This document shows, in pieces, positions 18,995 to 30,035 of a stretch of DNA of 64,000 nucleotides. The first letter of the stretch is position 1. Every line of letters starts with the position of its first letter. This stretch comes from Shewanella sp. OPT22 (GTDB lineage: Bacteria > Pseudomonadota > Gammaproteobacteria > Enterobacterales > Shewanellaceae): the NCBI RefSeq assembly GCF_004168585.1, contig NZ_PGVH01000043.1:299431-363430 (forward strand). The letters run 5' to 3'. The notes under the pieces are model-generated. The model ran no database searches, was not told the DNA's origin, and saw only the letters and a program-made list of their open reading frames with translations. The translations under genes and the position numbers were made by a program.

Positions 18995-19761
18995 GCGACA
19001 TTCTCCTTGATTACGTGTTTTTCGGTATTAGCACATACCGAGCAACTGGGGTCCTGTTCCAATAAAGCGGTCCACCACTGAAAAGTATTTCCATCGAATA
19101 ACCAAAGCTTACCGAAAACCTGTTTATCACCGAGCATGACTTTTAAACCGATTAAAGCCTGCATTGATGCCAAGGTACCAACCATGGGACCGAGGATGCC
19201 GACACTTCTACAGCTATCATTAACTTCAATTTGTTCTGGGTACAAGCAGTTATAGCAGCCAGACACTGATGGATAGTAAGCGAATAATTGACCACTAAAA
19301 TTTGCAGCCGCAGCACTGATAAGAGGCAGCGAGTTCTTAACACAAAATCGATTGATTAGATGTCTGCTTTCAAAGTTATCACAGCAATCAAAAACAACGG
19401 TTTGTTTTGAAAAATCCAGTTGCAATGCATCCGTGAACATTTCAGCTCTTACATTGATATGGATATTCGGATATTGCTGCTGAAGTTTAATAAAAGCCAC
19501 TGTCGCTTTATTCTTTCCAATATCGTTCTCTGAAAATAAAAGCTGTCTTGGTAAGTTGCTACTTTCGACTTTATCTCCGTCCACCAGCACGATCTCACCA
19601 ACACCGGCTGCTGCAAGGTAATGAGCGACAAGAGTACCTAAACCACCAACACCAAGAATAATTGCTTGGCTTGTTTTAAAGCGTATTTGCCCATGTTCAC
19701 CCACATTCGGTAACAGTATTTGTCGTGAATAACGCATGAATTCTTTATCACTAATATTCAT
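18991..19761 (-). CDS. thiF: ThiS adenylyltransferase
   Basis: This E1-like enzyme of about 256 residues activates the ThiS C-terminus with ATP. The nucleotide-binding loop GVGGLGTLVAHYLAAAGVG follows an RYSRQILLP N-terminus. FDCCDNFESRHLIN is the catalytic region, and zinc-binding cysteine pairs occur in CYNC and in CSVC near the end. The start is chosen at 19761 because this ATG overlaps the thiDE stop as ATGA and yields the usual MNISDKEFMRYSRQ start. A frame extending 10 residues upstream exists but runs inside thiDE. Confidence 0.95.
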   Translation of the reverse strand: MNISDKEFMRYSRQILLPNVGEHGQIRFKTSQAIILGVGGLGTLVAHYLAAAGVGEIVLVDGDKVESSNLPRQLLFSENDIGKNKATVAFIKLQQQYPNIHINVRAEMFTDALQLDFSKQTVVFDCCDNFESRHLINRFCVKNSLPLISAAAANFSGQLFAYYPSVSGCYNCLYPEQIEVNDSCRSVGILGPMVGTLASMQALIGLKVMLGDKQVFGKLWLFDGNTFQWWTALLEQDPSCSVCANTEKHVIKENVA

Positions 19762-21332
19762 ACAGCTTCCTGCCATGATGATTGTTCCCATAGATTAGTG
19801 AGTACGTTAAATGCTTGTGCAGGCTTATCGGCGAGTGTTACAGCCCTTACAACAGCAACGCCATTAACCCCGATTTGCTTAATGATATTGAATTGAGCAG
19901 CACTAATTCCGCCGATCGCAACTAAGGGTATGTCACTGGACAATAAGCTCACTTGCCTTTTAACTTTACTTATTCCTTGTGGAATAGAGGGCATATCTTT
20001 TGTGGGCGTAGGATAGATATGACCAATAGCGACATAAGATGGCTTTAGCTGCTGAGCCAGTAGAGCTTCGAAAACCCCATGACTGGATAAACCCAAGGCT
20101 AATCCTGATGACTTGATTAAATTCAAGTCTGCTTGAAAAACGTCTTCTTGACCTAGGTGAACGCCAAAGGCGTTATGTTTTATGGCCAACTGCCAATGAT
20201 CATTAATAAAAACTTGTGCTTTGTGTTGATAACCAAGTTCAATGACTTTCGCGACTTGTTGCTCCAGCCAATCAGGCCCGTTTTTCTCAACGAGATCTTC
20301 TTTGATTCTGAGCTGAACGGTTTTACAACCCGCAGACAACAATGATGAAATCATTTCTGCGCTGTCTACAACTGGGTATACACCAATATCCCCAATCATA
20401 GACCTGAAAGGCTTTGCTGTATCATTAATTAGAAGCTTTGAAGCTTCACAGATAACGCGAGGAAAGTGCCTTAAATCAGTCGGCCAACCTGTTTTGGCTA
20501 TTGGTCCAGCACCCTCTCCAATTTGATAGCTGAATTGTATACCTCTATGTACATAAGCATTCGCTTGCAAAACCGCGTCCTGAAGAGGATAACCATGAGC
20601 GATAAATGATGCGATTGCCGATGAAAGAGTACAGCCCGTACCGTGAGTGTTATCTGACTTAATTCTCTTATTTACAAAACGAATAGTTTCATTTTGGTGT
20701 AACTCACTACAATGGCCAACATTACGACAGATTAAAATATCTTCTGCGTACAATTCATCATTAGGGTTATCACCTCCTTTAGCTAACACACTGCAATCCA
20801 GTTGATTAGCTAAGAATCGAGCTCTTTCTTTTATCGAAGCATTTTTACAATGTGCCGTTAATTGATGTAGCTCTGAATAATTGGGGGTTAACAGGTTAAT
20901 TACCCCCTTAAATGGACTGAAATTAACACCTAAATCATCATTCAAACTATCACCACACGTTGCAACCAGCACAGGATCAAGCACCACTTGGACATTTGGG
21001 TTTACTTCTTTGGATTTGCTTAACCAATGGCCAAGCAAATCAATTTGATGTTGATCGACTAATAAACCAATTTTAATAGCCACAGGCGGCAAATCCGTCG
21101 AAAGAGTATCCAGCTGTTGCTTTAACATGTATTGAGTAACAGGTTCTACTAAATCAACTGCAACACTATTTTGTGCAGTAACACCTGTAATGACAGTACA
21201 AGCGTGGCAAGATAAGTCATTAATTGTTTGTAAATCAGCTTGTATTCCAGCTCCACCACCAGAGTCTGAAGCAGCAATGCTCCAGACGATCGGGCGATTA
21301 GAACTGGTACTGAGTTCTAAATCTTCATGCAT
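19758..21332 (-). CDS. thiDE: Fused HMP-P kinase / thiamine phosphate synthase
   Basis: This is a fusion of about 524 residues. The ThiD half (about 1-270) phosphorylates HMP and HMP-P, with the WSIAASDSGGGAGIQAD start and the ribokinase-type NTHGTGCTLSSAIA anion-hole motif. The ThiE half (about 310-524) joins HMP-PP and thiazole phosphate, with VYPVVDSAE, the VQLRIKE substrate segment, GVHLGQED and the phosphate loop VAIGGIS. The start at 21332 lies one base after the thiC stop behind a GAGAAAGAG ribosome binding site; in-frame ATGs 9 and 10 codons upstream lie within thiC. The fusion is common in Alteromonadales. Confidence 0.94.
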   Translation of the reverse strand: MHEDLELSTSSNRPIVWSIAASDSGGGAGIQADLQTINDLSCHACTVITGVTAQNSVAVDLVEPVTQYMLKQQLDTLSTDLPPVAIKIGLLVDQHQIDLLGHWLSKSKEVNPNVQVVLDPVLVATCGDSLNDDLGVNFSPFKGVINLLTPNYSELHQLTAHCKNASIKERARFLANQLDCSVLAKGGDNPNDELYAEDILICRNVGHCSELHQNETIRFVNKRIKSDNTHGTGCTLSSAIASFIAHGYPLQDAVLQANAYVHRGIQFSYQIGEGAGPIAKTGWPTDLRHFPRVICEASKLLINDTAKPFRSMIGDIGVYPVVDSAEMISSLLSAGCKTVQLRIKEDLVEKNGPDWLEQQVAKVIELGYQHKAQVFINDHWQLAIKHNAFGVHLGQEDVFQADLNLIKSSGLALGLSSHGVFEALLAQQLKPSYVAIGHIYPTPTKDMPSIPQGISKVKRQVSLLSSDIPLVAIGGISAAQFNIIKQIGVNGVAVVRAVTLADKPAQAFNVLTNLWEQSSWQEAV

Positions 21333-21333
21333 A

Positions 21334-23500
<2,167 letters not shown>

Positions 23501-23505
23501 TTTTG

Positions 23506-23582
23506 TTTCCTTCGCAGGTCTTAACCCGACAGGTTCAACGGATCCCGTGTTAACGATCTCAGCCTAATGGCACTCCGACAAG
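23506..23582 (-). promoter_or_regulatory. TPP riboswitch (THI element)
   Basis: On the minus strand the conserved elements occur in order: GGAGTGCC (about 23577-23570), GGCTGAGAT (about 23564-23556), ACACGGGATCCGTTGAACCTG with the pyrophosphate-side GAACCTG box (about 23531-23525), and the closing GCGAAGGAAAC (about 23515-23505). This is the thi-box aptamer that binds thiamine pyrophosphate. It sits about 150 nt upstream of thiC and should switch off the operon when TPP is plentiful. The GAAGG at its 3' end resembles a sequestered ribosome binding site, suggesting translational control. Confidence 0.93.
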
Positions 23583-23589
23583 TAAATAT

Positions 23590-23615
23590 CTTCACAGTAG
23601 CTGTGAAGCCTTTTT
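23590..23615 (+). terminator. Hairpin with T-run upstream of the TPP riboswitch
   Basis: An 8-bp perfect hairpin (arms 23590-23597 and 23601-23608, loop TAG) is followed by CC and five T on the plus strand. No plus-strand gene precedes it. It could block antisense transcription or separate the upstream kinase-like gene from the thi leader. The orientation is puzzling and the call is weak. Confidence 0.35.
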
Positions 23616-23707
23616 AGTATAGACATATTGAATTTTTTGATACAAGCCTAATTTTAATTACAAAGGAAGAAAACTTGATGATGTTCATAGAATTGAAAGG
23701 TAAATAC

Positions 23708-24952
23708 TTATTTTCGACTACCTTTTGACCAGTCGTACATATTGTAAATGTGTAATGAGGGGTCATGTTTATGTGGAGTACGGAGTAGTGTTCTGAATGT
23801 TTGGTCAAAATCTGGTAATATATTGGTCCTAATCCAAGCTTTAAATGCTGAATTAAATTCCACATCAGTATAACAATTACAACCCTTTTCTACTTCATTC
23901 TTCCATTTATGAGCTTTGATCGCTTTACGCAAGTCGCCCGTTTTGTCGGTGATATAGCAAATCGTCAGTGCGAGTGAATACAGCTCGCCAATTCGGACTA
24001 GATCATAAACGCCATTTTCTCTTCCCTCTTTCAATTTTAATGTAAAATAGTTTGGACATCCGCATTCATTGTGTACATATTCACTATCAGGATGAATGGC
24101 ATCAACAGTATCGATTAGTTTGACTGGAGCTTCCAAGCTCTGCACAACAAGGTTGCCAGGATGAACATCTCTCATGAGAACACCTTTAAAATAGAGCTCC
24201 ATTAAGTCCTTACATAGCCCTTCACATTGATGTAATTCAATGACTTTTCCTTGCCTGATAATATCTCTTCTAACTTCTAAACCTGAATGTTTCGCTAACG
24301 TTATCCCCTCATTAATAATGACACTCGGTACAATATGAGTATAGCGAGTGACCGCACGAGCTGTCTTATGTGATGAAGTGATTCTATGGCGAGAAAAATT
24401 GCCTTTATCTCTGCGTCTTTGAAGTTCAATGAAATGACCATCATTATTCGAAATATAAGAACTACCACCGCCTTTAAGTTCATCATCAACAGTGTATGTG
24501 ACCCGTTCAGAAGTGAACCACTCTTTTCTTCTTCTTAATGCCGCAAATTGATGTTCAGGATCAAAGTACCACGTATGACTGTGTTCATCCTTAACAACTT
24601 CAAGCCCGAACTCACATGTAGATTTAGAACTACTTGCAGGCAGCTTTTCAGGAGCATCACCAAAAAGCGTTTCAGAGAAAGCAGCAAAATTTCCGCATTC
24701 ATCAAATAGAGTTTGAAAAGCACGGAGTACTTCCTTGCTGCTGCCTTCTAACGGCGAACTTACCGATCCAAAGAAGCGAGAGACCGAATTAGGCCTTCTA
24801 CTAGAACCGTTACAGCTCACTATGTACTTATCCAATAATCCAACAGGAAGCGTCAGTCTGCATTCATCATCTTTGGTACGCGTTAAGTTATGTTTATTCT
24901 CAACAATATATGAATACCAACTTTCGACTTCTGAATGATTAGAAATAGCCAT
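23708..24952 (-). CDS. Kinase-like protein of unknown function
   Basis: This 414-residue protein lacks a signal peptide or membrane segment. The C-terminal half carries a probable kinase catalytic core: MRDVHPGNLVV with D262 and N267 (compare HRDxxxxN and HGDLHPGN), and the metal-binding Asp in LIDTVDA (281-285) 14 residues later. The spacing matches protein-kinase and aminoglycoside-phosphotransferase folds. No clear glycine-rich loop is visible, although the GGGSS segment at 161-165 might serve. The N-terminal 150 residues match nothing I know. It precedes the thi riboswitch on the same strand but has its own context. The function is unassigned; the kinase fold is inferred from these motifs alone. 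Confidence 0.6.
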   Translation of the reverse strand: MAISNHSEVESWYSYIVENKHNLTRTKDDECRLTLPVGLLDKYIVSCNGSSRRPNSVSRFFGSVSSPLEGSSKEVLRAFQTLFDECGNFAAFSETLFGDAPEKLPASSSKSTCEFGLEVVKDEHSHTWYFDPEHQFAALRRRKEWFTSERVTYTVDDELKGGGSSYISNNDGHFIELQRRRDKGNFSRHRITSSHKTARAVTRYTHIVPSVIINEGITLAKHSGLEVRRDIIRQGKVIELHQCEGLCKDLMELYFKGVLMRDVHPGNLVVQSLEAPVKLIDTVDAIHPDSEYVHNECGCPNYFTLKLKEGRENGVYDLVRIGELYSLALTICYITDKTGDLRKAIKAHKWKNEVEKGCNCYTDVEFNSAFKAWIRTNILPDFDQTFRTLLRTPHKHDPSLHIYNMYDWSKGSRK

Positions 24953-25052
24953 AGCTCTGCCATATCAGCAATATGAATCTAGTCTATCTGTAGAAGGGAT
25001 TACAATTGAGAATTTAAATAAAAATTAATGGGTAGTTAATTAACTGTTTAAC

Positions 25053-26036
25053 CTAGTTAAGCCATAAGTAATATCTACTGGGAAGAGAGCCTGTCCAGCG
25101 CTTAAAAGCCCGTCTAAAATTACTGATGTCCTGTTCATTCAACTCCTTCGCTGTTTTACTTGGTTCATGCTCTGCCAAAAGTATTAACGATTTTATTAAG
25201 TTCGCTTCATCCTGCAATTGACCAAAGTTTGTGTCATATTCTTTTAATCTGCGCTTTAGCGTCGCAACACTCATGTCCAGATTATCGGCCAGTTGTGGTA
25301 ATTTAAGCGTTTCATTCAACAGGTAGCTTCTCACCTTACGCGGTAACCCAACCTGTTTATAACCTACTTTCACCTTTTGACTTGCTGAACTTTTTGCAAG
25401 CTTATAATCGAACTCATCATTGCAGTACTGTTGATGTTCATTTGCGCAGGTAGAAATACACATTATCGGAGCATCAAATGTAACATTAGAATTCAAGTAT
25501 TTTAGATATTGCGATGTATTTGAAGGTTTAGAAAAAGGAAATGAGAATTTAATATCAATATTTTTGAAGAGAAAACTCAAAGATGATGCAAATACCTCAA
25601 GAATAAACCTATTGTTACTTTGAAAGCAAAAATCAGCCGTAATCAAAAGATGCTTTTCAGCGTTAATATTAAAGTTAATTAATTGAACCCAAGGTTGTGA
25701 GAGGCGTAAATAACGGTAAAAATTTGAATATTTTGCGTTTAAATTATTTGATTTATTAAGTAGATTCGAATGTGAGTCCGATAAATCAGCATATAACATT
25801 TGACCTAGTAAAAAAGCCAAATCGTTTCCTTCCCATTGTCGATTAGCATTATCAAACAATCGTTTTAGTTGACGAGGTGACACTGTAAAATCTATGCGTT
25901 GGATGTCTTTAATAAAGATCCCTGTACCCGTTAATAGGATCTGCATACTTAACTTACGTTGGCAAAATAAACTAACAATTAAAGTGACTATCCGTCTGCA
26001 ATGTAAGTCTTTATCATTCAAACAAATAAAGGCCAT
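25053..26036 (-). CDS. AraC family transcriptional regulator
   Basis: This regulator of about 327 residues has a C-terminal AraC-type double helix-turn-helix (about 225-327). The first helix pair is in LKLPQLADNLDMSVATLKRRLKEY, and the signature end is ISNFRRAFKRWTGSLPSRYYLW. The N-terminal 200 residues resemble the arabinose-binding-like region of OruR/ArgR-type AraC proteins, suggesting an effector domain. The start at 26036 follows the stop of the GGDEF gene by one base, behind GAGG. An alternative ATG at 26051 would overlap that gene. It may control the divergent TonB receptor/phytase genes, but this is inference. Confidence 0.85.
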   Translation of the reverse strand: MAFICLNDKDLHCRRIVTLIVSLFCQRKLSMQILLTGTGIFIKDIQRIDFTVSPRQLKRLFDNANRQWEGNDLAFLLGQMLYADLSDSHSNLLNKSNNLNAKYSNFYRYLRLSQPWVQLINFNINAEKHLLITADFCFQSNNRFILEVFASSLSFLFKNIDIKFSFPFSKPSNTSQYLKYLNSNVTFDAPIMCISTCANEHQQYCNDEFDYKLAKSSASQKVKVGYKQVGLPRKVRSYLLNETLKLPQLADNLDMSVATLKRRLKEYDTNFGQLQDEANLIKSLILLAEHEPSKTAKELNEQDISNFRRAFKRWTGSLPSRYYLWLN

Positions 26037-26037
26037 A

Positions 26038-26952
26038 TTAAATTGCCTCATTAGAAATTAACGTTGCTTTTGATTCTGGTCTCAATCTTTGATTTAGCTC
26101 TATCAACAAAGCTTCTGAAATCGAAGTCTCTTCAGAGTGAAAACCATTCACAAACATATTCACTTCAGTTGGCAATAAAGAACTGAATTTACAATTGATG
26201 TCTGTTTCATTTATTGATTGAGCAATACTCAAAGCTAAAGACTCAACAAGCTGATCATTCCCGTCGTTAATCAGTACAACAAAGCAATCGCCAGCAAAAC
26301 GACAAACTAAGTCGCACCCTCTCAACTGATAACACAAAATATTGGCTATTTTTTTCAGACATCTATCAGCCTTGTTAAATCCAAAGTGGCTGTTGTAGTC
26401 GCTAAAATTTTCAATATCAAACGCTACTAACCCATAGTTTTTTTTGCTTTTATTGTGACGTTTTAAGTGTGTTTCAAAACCTCTTGTATCATTAAGCAGG
26501 GTCAATGGATCTGTTAAGTGGTACTGCCTGATATATTGCTCTCTTGTTTGTAATTGACGATTAACCACCTTTTGTTCTTTTCGCCAGTGCCATAATCCAT
26601 AAGTGAGAAAAGCCAAGCCTAATGGCATTGGTATCTTTTCAATCAAATTGGTAAAAATGGTTGAGCTGGTTCTTATGAAAATTTCATCCAATACGTCCAG
26701 AAAGCATCCGAATGCATACACACTTAAACCAACAACTAGCATGTTGGTAACAAACCCTTTTGGTCTTGCTGATCGAATCACAAATATCCAGCTAGTAGCG
26801 AGTGCAAAAAGACAAAACTCACCAAAAATATCGATAAAATCAATGTCTATTGTGTATTTCAAAGGCAGATGCAATAACATTATTGATAAGGGTACAAGCG
26901 TTATTACTAACAAGCTAATGATCAAAAACGGCGTTGAGCTTTTTAATTTCAT
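26038..26952 (-). CDS. Membrane GGDEF-domain protein, degenerate active site
   Basis: The N-terminal part (about 1-125 from the chosen start) has about four to five hydrophobic segments, followed by a GGDEF domain beginning at HLTDPLTLLND. The signature GGDEF is replaced by AGDCF in CRFAGDCFVVL, so loss of the catalytic Glu makes diguanylate cyclase activity doubtful; it may act as a c-di-GMP or GTP sensor or be inactive. Starts at 26997 (ATG) and 27036 (TTG) are also in frame; 26952 gives a typical membrane-protein N-terminus (MKLKSSTPF). It is translationally close to the AraC regulator and probably co-transcribed with it. Confidence 0.8.
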   Translation of the reverse strand: MKLKSSTPFLIISLLVITLVPLSIMLLHLPLKYTIDIDFIDIFGEFCLFALATSWIFVIRSARPKGFVTNMLVVGLSVYAFGCFLDVLDEIFIRTSSTIFTNLIEKIPMPLGLAFLTYGLWHWRKEQKVVNRQLQTREQYIRQYHLTDPLTLLNDTRGFETHLKRHNKSKKNYGLVAFDIENFSDYNSHFGFNKADRCLKKIANILCYQLRGCDLVCRFAGDCFVVLINDGNDQLVESLALSIAQSINETDINCKFSSLLPTEVNMFVNGFHSEETSISEALLIELNQRLRPESKATLISNEAI

Positions 26953-27262
26953 TGTTCTATTTTTAATACAAACATCAATACCTGTAAAATAATGCATTTT
27001 TATTAAGATTTTGTGACTAGACGATTTAAAAATCAAAGGTCAAATTAGCTCAATAAATCACTATTTAACATTTGAAACTCACCTAAAACCACTGCTTATT
27101 AGGCGTTTAAAGCAAAAACGCTGATTCAAATCAGTTCATCACCTAAAAATACTAGTGAGGATCTGCGTGAATAAACATCAATCAAATGTTTTCGTCACAA
27201 ATCTGACATTTATCTCTCTTAATGTTTGCCCTGACTTTTGACCCCACAGGATAAATAGAACA

Positions 27263-30025
27263 ATGAAAAAGCCATTTAAATTGTCTGCAATATGTCTGGC
27301 TCTTTGCAGTATCGGAATATCTGCACAAGCCATCGCTGTAGGAAAATTTGAAGGAAGTGTGAGAGCTGAACAAAGTAAACAGCCTCTATCAGGTGCGATT
27401 GTAACCATTCAAGAACTTAATCAAAGCCAAACAGCAGGCCGTGATGGCCGCTTCTTTTTTAATGGCCTAAAAGCGGGTGACTACACTGTTTCAATTTCAT
27501 ATTTAGGTGCGCCAACACAAACAAGAAAAATTACTGTCACCGATAATCAAACTTCAGACCTCATTGTTGAGCTTGCAGGTAATGAAATTGAGCGAATTAC
27601 CGTAACAGGCCATACGGGTTCATTAAGTAAGTCTTTAAATCGACAACGCAGTGCAGATAACCTCGTTAGTGTTATCAGTGCTGATGTATTTGGTAATTTC
27701 CCTGATAGTAACGTCAGCGAAGCGTTACAACGTGTTCCAGGTGTGTCAATTGAACGTGACCAAGGTGAAGGAAGATTCGTCCGCATACGAGGGTTAGCTC
27801 CAGACTTTAATTCAGTATCAATGAATGGTACACGCCTACCAGCCCCTGAAGATGACCGCCGCGCTGTTGCTCTTGATGTTATTCCTTCTGATCTTGTTCA
27901 ATCGGTTGAAGTCAGTAAAACAATTACCCCTGACATGGATGCCGATTCACTCGGTGGGGCTGTAGAAGTAAAGAGTCTTTCGGCATTTGATCGTGATGAA
28001 TTATTTTTCAATCTCTCAGGTGAAGCCAGCTACAACGGATTAACAGAACAAACTAGTCCGAAATTTGCAGTAAGTTACAGCGATACGTTTAATGATAAAT
28101 TTGGTGTTGCGGTTGCGGCCAGTTGGTATAACCGTAAATTTGGTAGTGAAAATGTAGAAGTAGATGGTGGCTGGGATCTTGATGACGAAAAGCTAGAAGA
28201 AGTCGAAGCACGTAACTATGACATTACCCGTGAACGCATTGGTTTAGGTCTCAACCTAGATTATCGTCCAACCGAAGATCATGACCTATTCTTACGTTCT
28301 TTATACAGTAAATACGATGATGATGAAGTGAGAAATGCATCAGGAGTTGAATGGGAAGATGCAACCGACACGCAAACACTTTCTCCAGCAGAAGTTAAAC
28401 GTTCATTGAAGGCAAGAACAGAAGAACAAGACATAACTTCGTTTGTACTTGGTGGACAATCAAGATTAACAAAGTGGACAGTTGACTACCAAGCTTCCTA
28501 TTCCCGTGCAACTGCAGCAAAGCCTTTACATATTGGAGGTGCTGAATTCGAAGCTGAGTTTGATGAACTGGGTTTCCAAGGTACGCAAAAACCGATTATT
28601 TTAGCCAATGAAGATTACTATGATGCTTCTGAGTATGAGTTAAAAGAAATTGAAATCGCAGATACACGCTCAACAGATACCGTAAAAGGTGGAAAAATTG
28701 ATTTTGTGCGTTCATTTGAACTTGGAAAAACTGGTGCTGAAATAAAATTCGGAGCAAAGGCCAGCACCAGAGAAAAAACAAACCGTGAAGATGTTTGGAT
28801 TTTTGAAGACTTTGAGGACTTCGGTGTTTCCGAGGAGCTTTTATCTTTAAGTGCATACAGCAATTCAACAGTTAATTACGGACTCAGCGAGTTTGGTCCA
28901 TTAATTTCGACAAATTCTATTTGGAACTTAGTAAACTCAATGGATGCGAGTGAGTTTGCTGATGACATTGAATCTAAAATTGGTGATTTTGAAATTACTG
29001 AAGACCTTACTGCGGCTTATATCATGGGCACAGTTGATTTTGACCAACTCAAGGTTATCGGTGGTCTGAGATATGAAAACGTTGACTGGAAATCTCAAGG
29101 CTACAAATTCAATGAAGATGAAGAGTTTATTGCTAGTAACTCTTCACGTTCAGAAGACCACTTGCTTCCTTCTATTCATGTTCGTTATGACTTCAGTGAA
29201 AATACAATATTCAGAGCTTCTTGGACAAATACAATTACACGCCCAACGTTTGATCAAATTGCACCTGGCTTCTTGTTAGAAATTGACGAGGAAGAAGATG
29301 ATGAGACTGGTGAAGTTGAGGTTATCCGTGAAGCTGAGTTTGGTAACCCTGATTTAAAATCCCTCGAATCAATGAATGTCGATATGAGCTTAGAGCACTA
29401 TTTCGATGGTATTGGATTATTGAGCGTTGGTGGTTTTTACAAAGACATTGAAAACTTCATTTACGAGGCTGACCTAGCCGGGCGAAGTGAATACGTTAAT
29501 TATAAAAAAGCACTGACTTTCGTAAATGGTAATGATGCTGACTTGTACGGTTTTGAATTAGCTTATGTGCAAGAATTTAACTTCTTACCTGAACCATTTA
29601 ATGATCTGTTAATAAACACAAATATTACTTACACCGACTCTAATGCTGAAATCCAATGGTTTGATGACGGTGAATTGCTCGCACGAGATATTCCATTGCC
29701 TAGTCAGTCTGACTTATCAGCAAACTTCTCAATTGGATATGAAAATGCGTATACAAGTGTTTGGCTTTCAGCTGCTTATAAATCGGAATACCTACAAGAA
29801 GTTACTGAAATTGACGATGAAAAGTATGATATGTACGAAGATGATCATTTACAGTGGGACTTCGTTGCTAAAGCCCATGTAACAGAGGCAATGACAGTAT
29901 ATTTTAAAGCTATCAACATCACTGATGAGCCATTCTATAGCTATGCTGGCAGTCGTCGCTTCAACAATCAATACGAAGAGTATGGCAGAACGCTCCAATT
30001 AGGCATTCAAGTAGTTAATTTTTAA
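27263..30025 (+). CDS. TonB-dependent receptor with carboxypeptidase-regulatory-like N-terminal domain
   Basis: This is a 920-residue outer-membrane receptor. The signal peptide (about 1-26) ends in SAQA and is followed by a carboxypeptidase-D regulatory-like beta-sandwich (about 28-105), a plug domain (about 120-230, with SEALQRVPGVSIER and RIRGLAPDFNSVSMNG), and a beta-barrel ending in LQLGIQVVNF with the terminal Phe. This architecture belongs to the large Alteromonadales nutrient receptors rather than classic siderophore receptors. The next gene, 10 bp on, is a phytase, so the likely substrate is phytate or inositol phosphates, possibly metal-loaded. That substrate call rests on context only. 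Confidence 0.92.
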   Translation: MKKPFKLSAICLALCSIGISAQAIAVGKFEGSVRAEQSKQPLSGAIVTIQELNQSQTAGRDGRFFFNGLKAGDYTVSISYLGAPTQTRKITVTDNQTSDLIVELAGNEIERITVTGHTGSLSKSLNRQRSADNLVSVISADVFGNFPDSNVSEALQRVPGVSIERDQGEGRFVRIRGLAPDFNSVSMNGTRLPAPEDDRRAVALDVIPSDLVQSVEVSKTITPDMDADSLGGAVEVKSLSAFDRDELFFNLSGEASYNGLTEQTSPKFAVSYSDTFNDKFGVAVAASWYNRKFGSENVEVDGGWDLDDEKLEEVEARNYDITRERIGLGLNLDYRPTEDHDLFLRSLYSKYDDDEVRNASGVEWEDATDTQTLSPAEVKRSLKARTEEQDITSFVLGGQSRLTKWTVDYQASYSRATAAKPLHIGGAEFEAEFDELGFQGTQKPIILANEDYYDASEYELKEIEIADTRSTDTVKGGKIDFVRSFELGKTGAEIKFGAKASTREKTNREDVWIFEDFEDFGVSEELLSLSAYSNSTVNYGLSEFGPLISTNSIWNLVNSMDASEFADDIESKIGDFEITEDLTAAYIMGTVDFDQLKVIGGLRYENVDWKSQGYKFNEDEEFIASNSSRSEDHLLPSIHVRYDFSENTIFRASWTNTITRPTFDQIAPGFLLEIDEEEDDETGEVEVIREAEFGNPDLKSLESMNVDMSLEHYFDGIGLLSVGGFYKDIENFIYEADLAGRSEYVNYKKALTFVNGNDADLYGFELAYVQEFNFLPEPFNDLLINTNITYTDSNAEIQWFDDGELLARDIPLPSQSDLSANFSIGYENAYTSVWLSAAYKSEYLQEVTEIDDEKYDMYEDDHLQWDFVAKAHVTEAMTVYFKAINITDEPFYSYAGSRRFNNQYEEYGRTLQLGIQVVNF

Positions 30026-30035
30026 GGTATAAGTG

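Noticed and set aside
18991-19791. Extended thiF start at 19791
   Set aside because: The extra ten codons lie inside thiDE and the ATG at 19761 overlaps the thiDE stop in the usual coupled manner with the expected N-terminus.
28596-28868. Minus-strand open frames inside the first TonB receptor gene
   Set aside because: They lie fully inside a clear 920-codon gene, lack start signals and encode low-complexity peptides.
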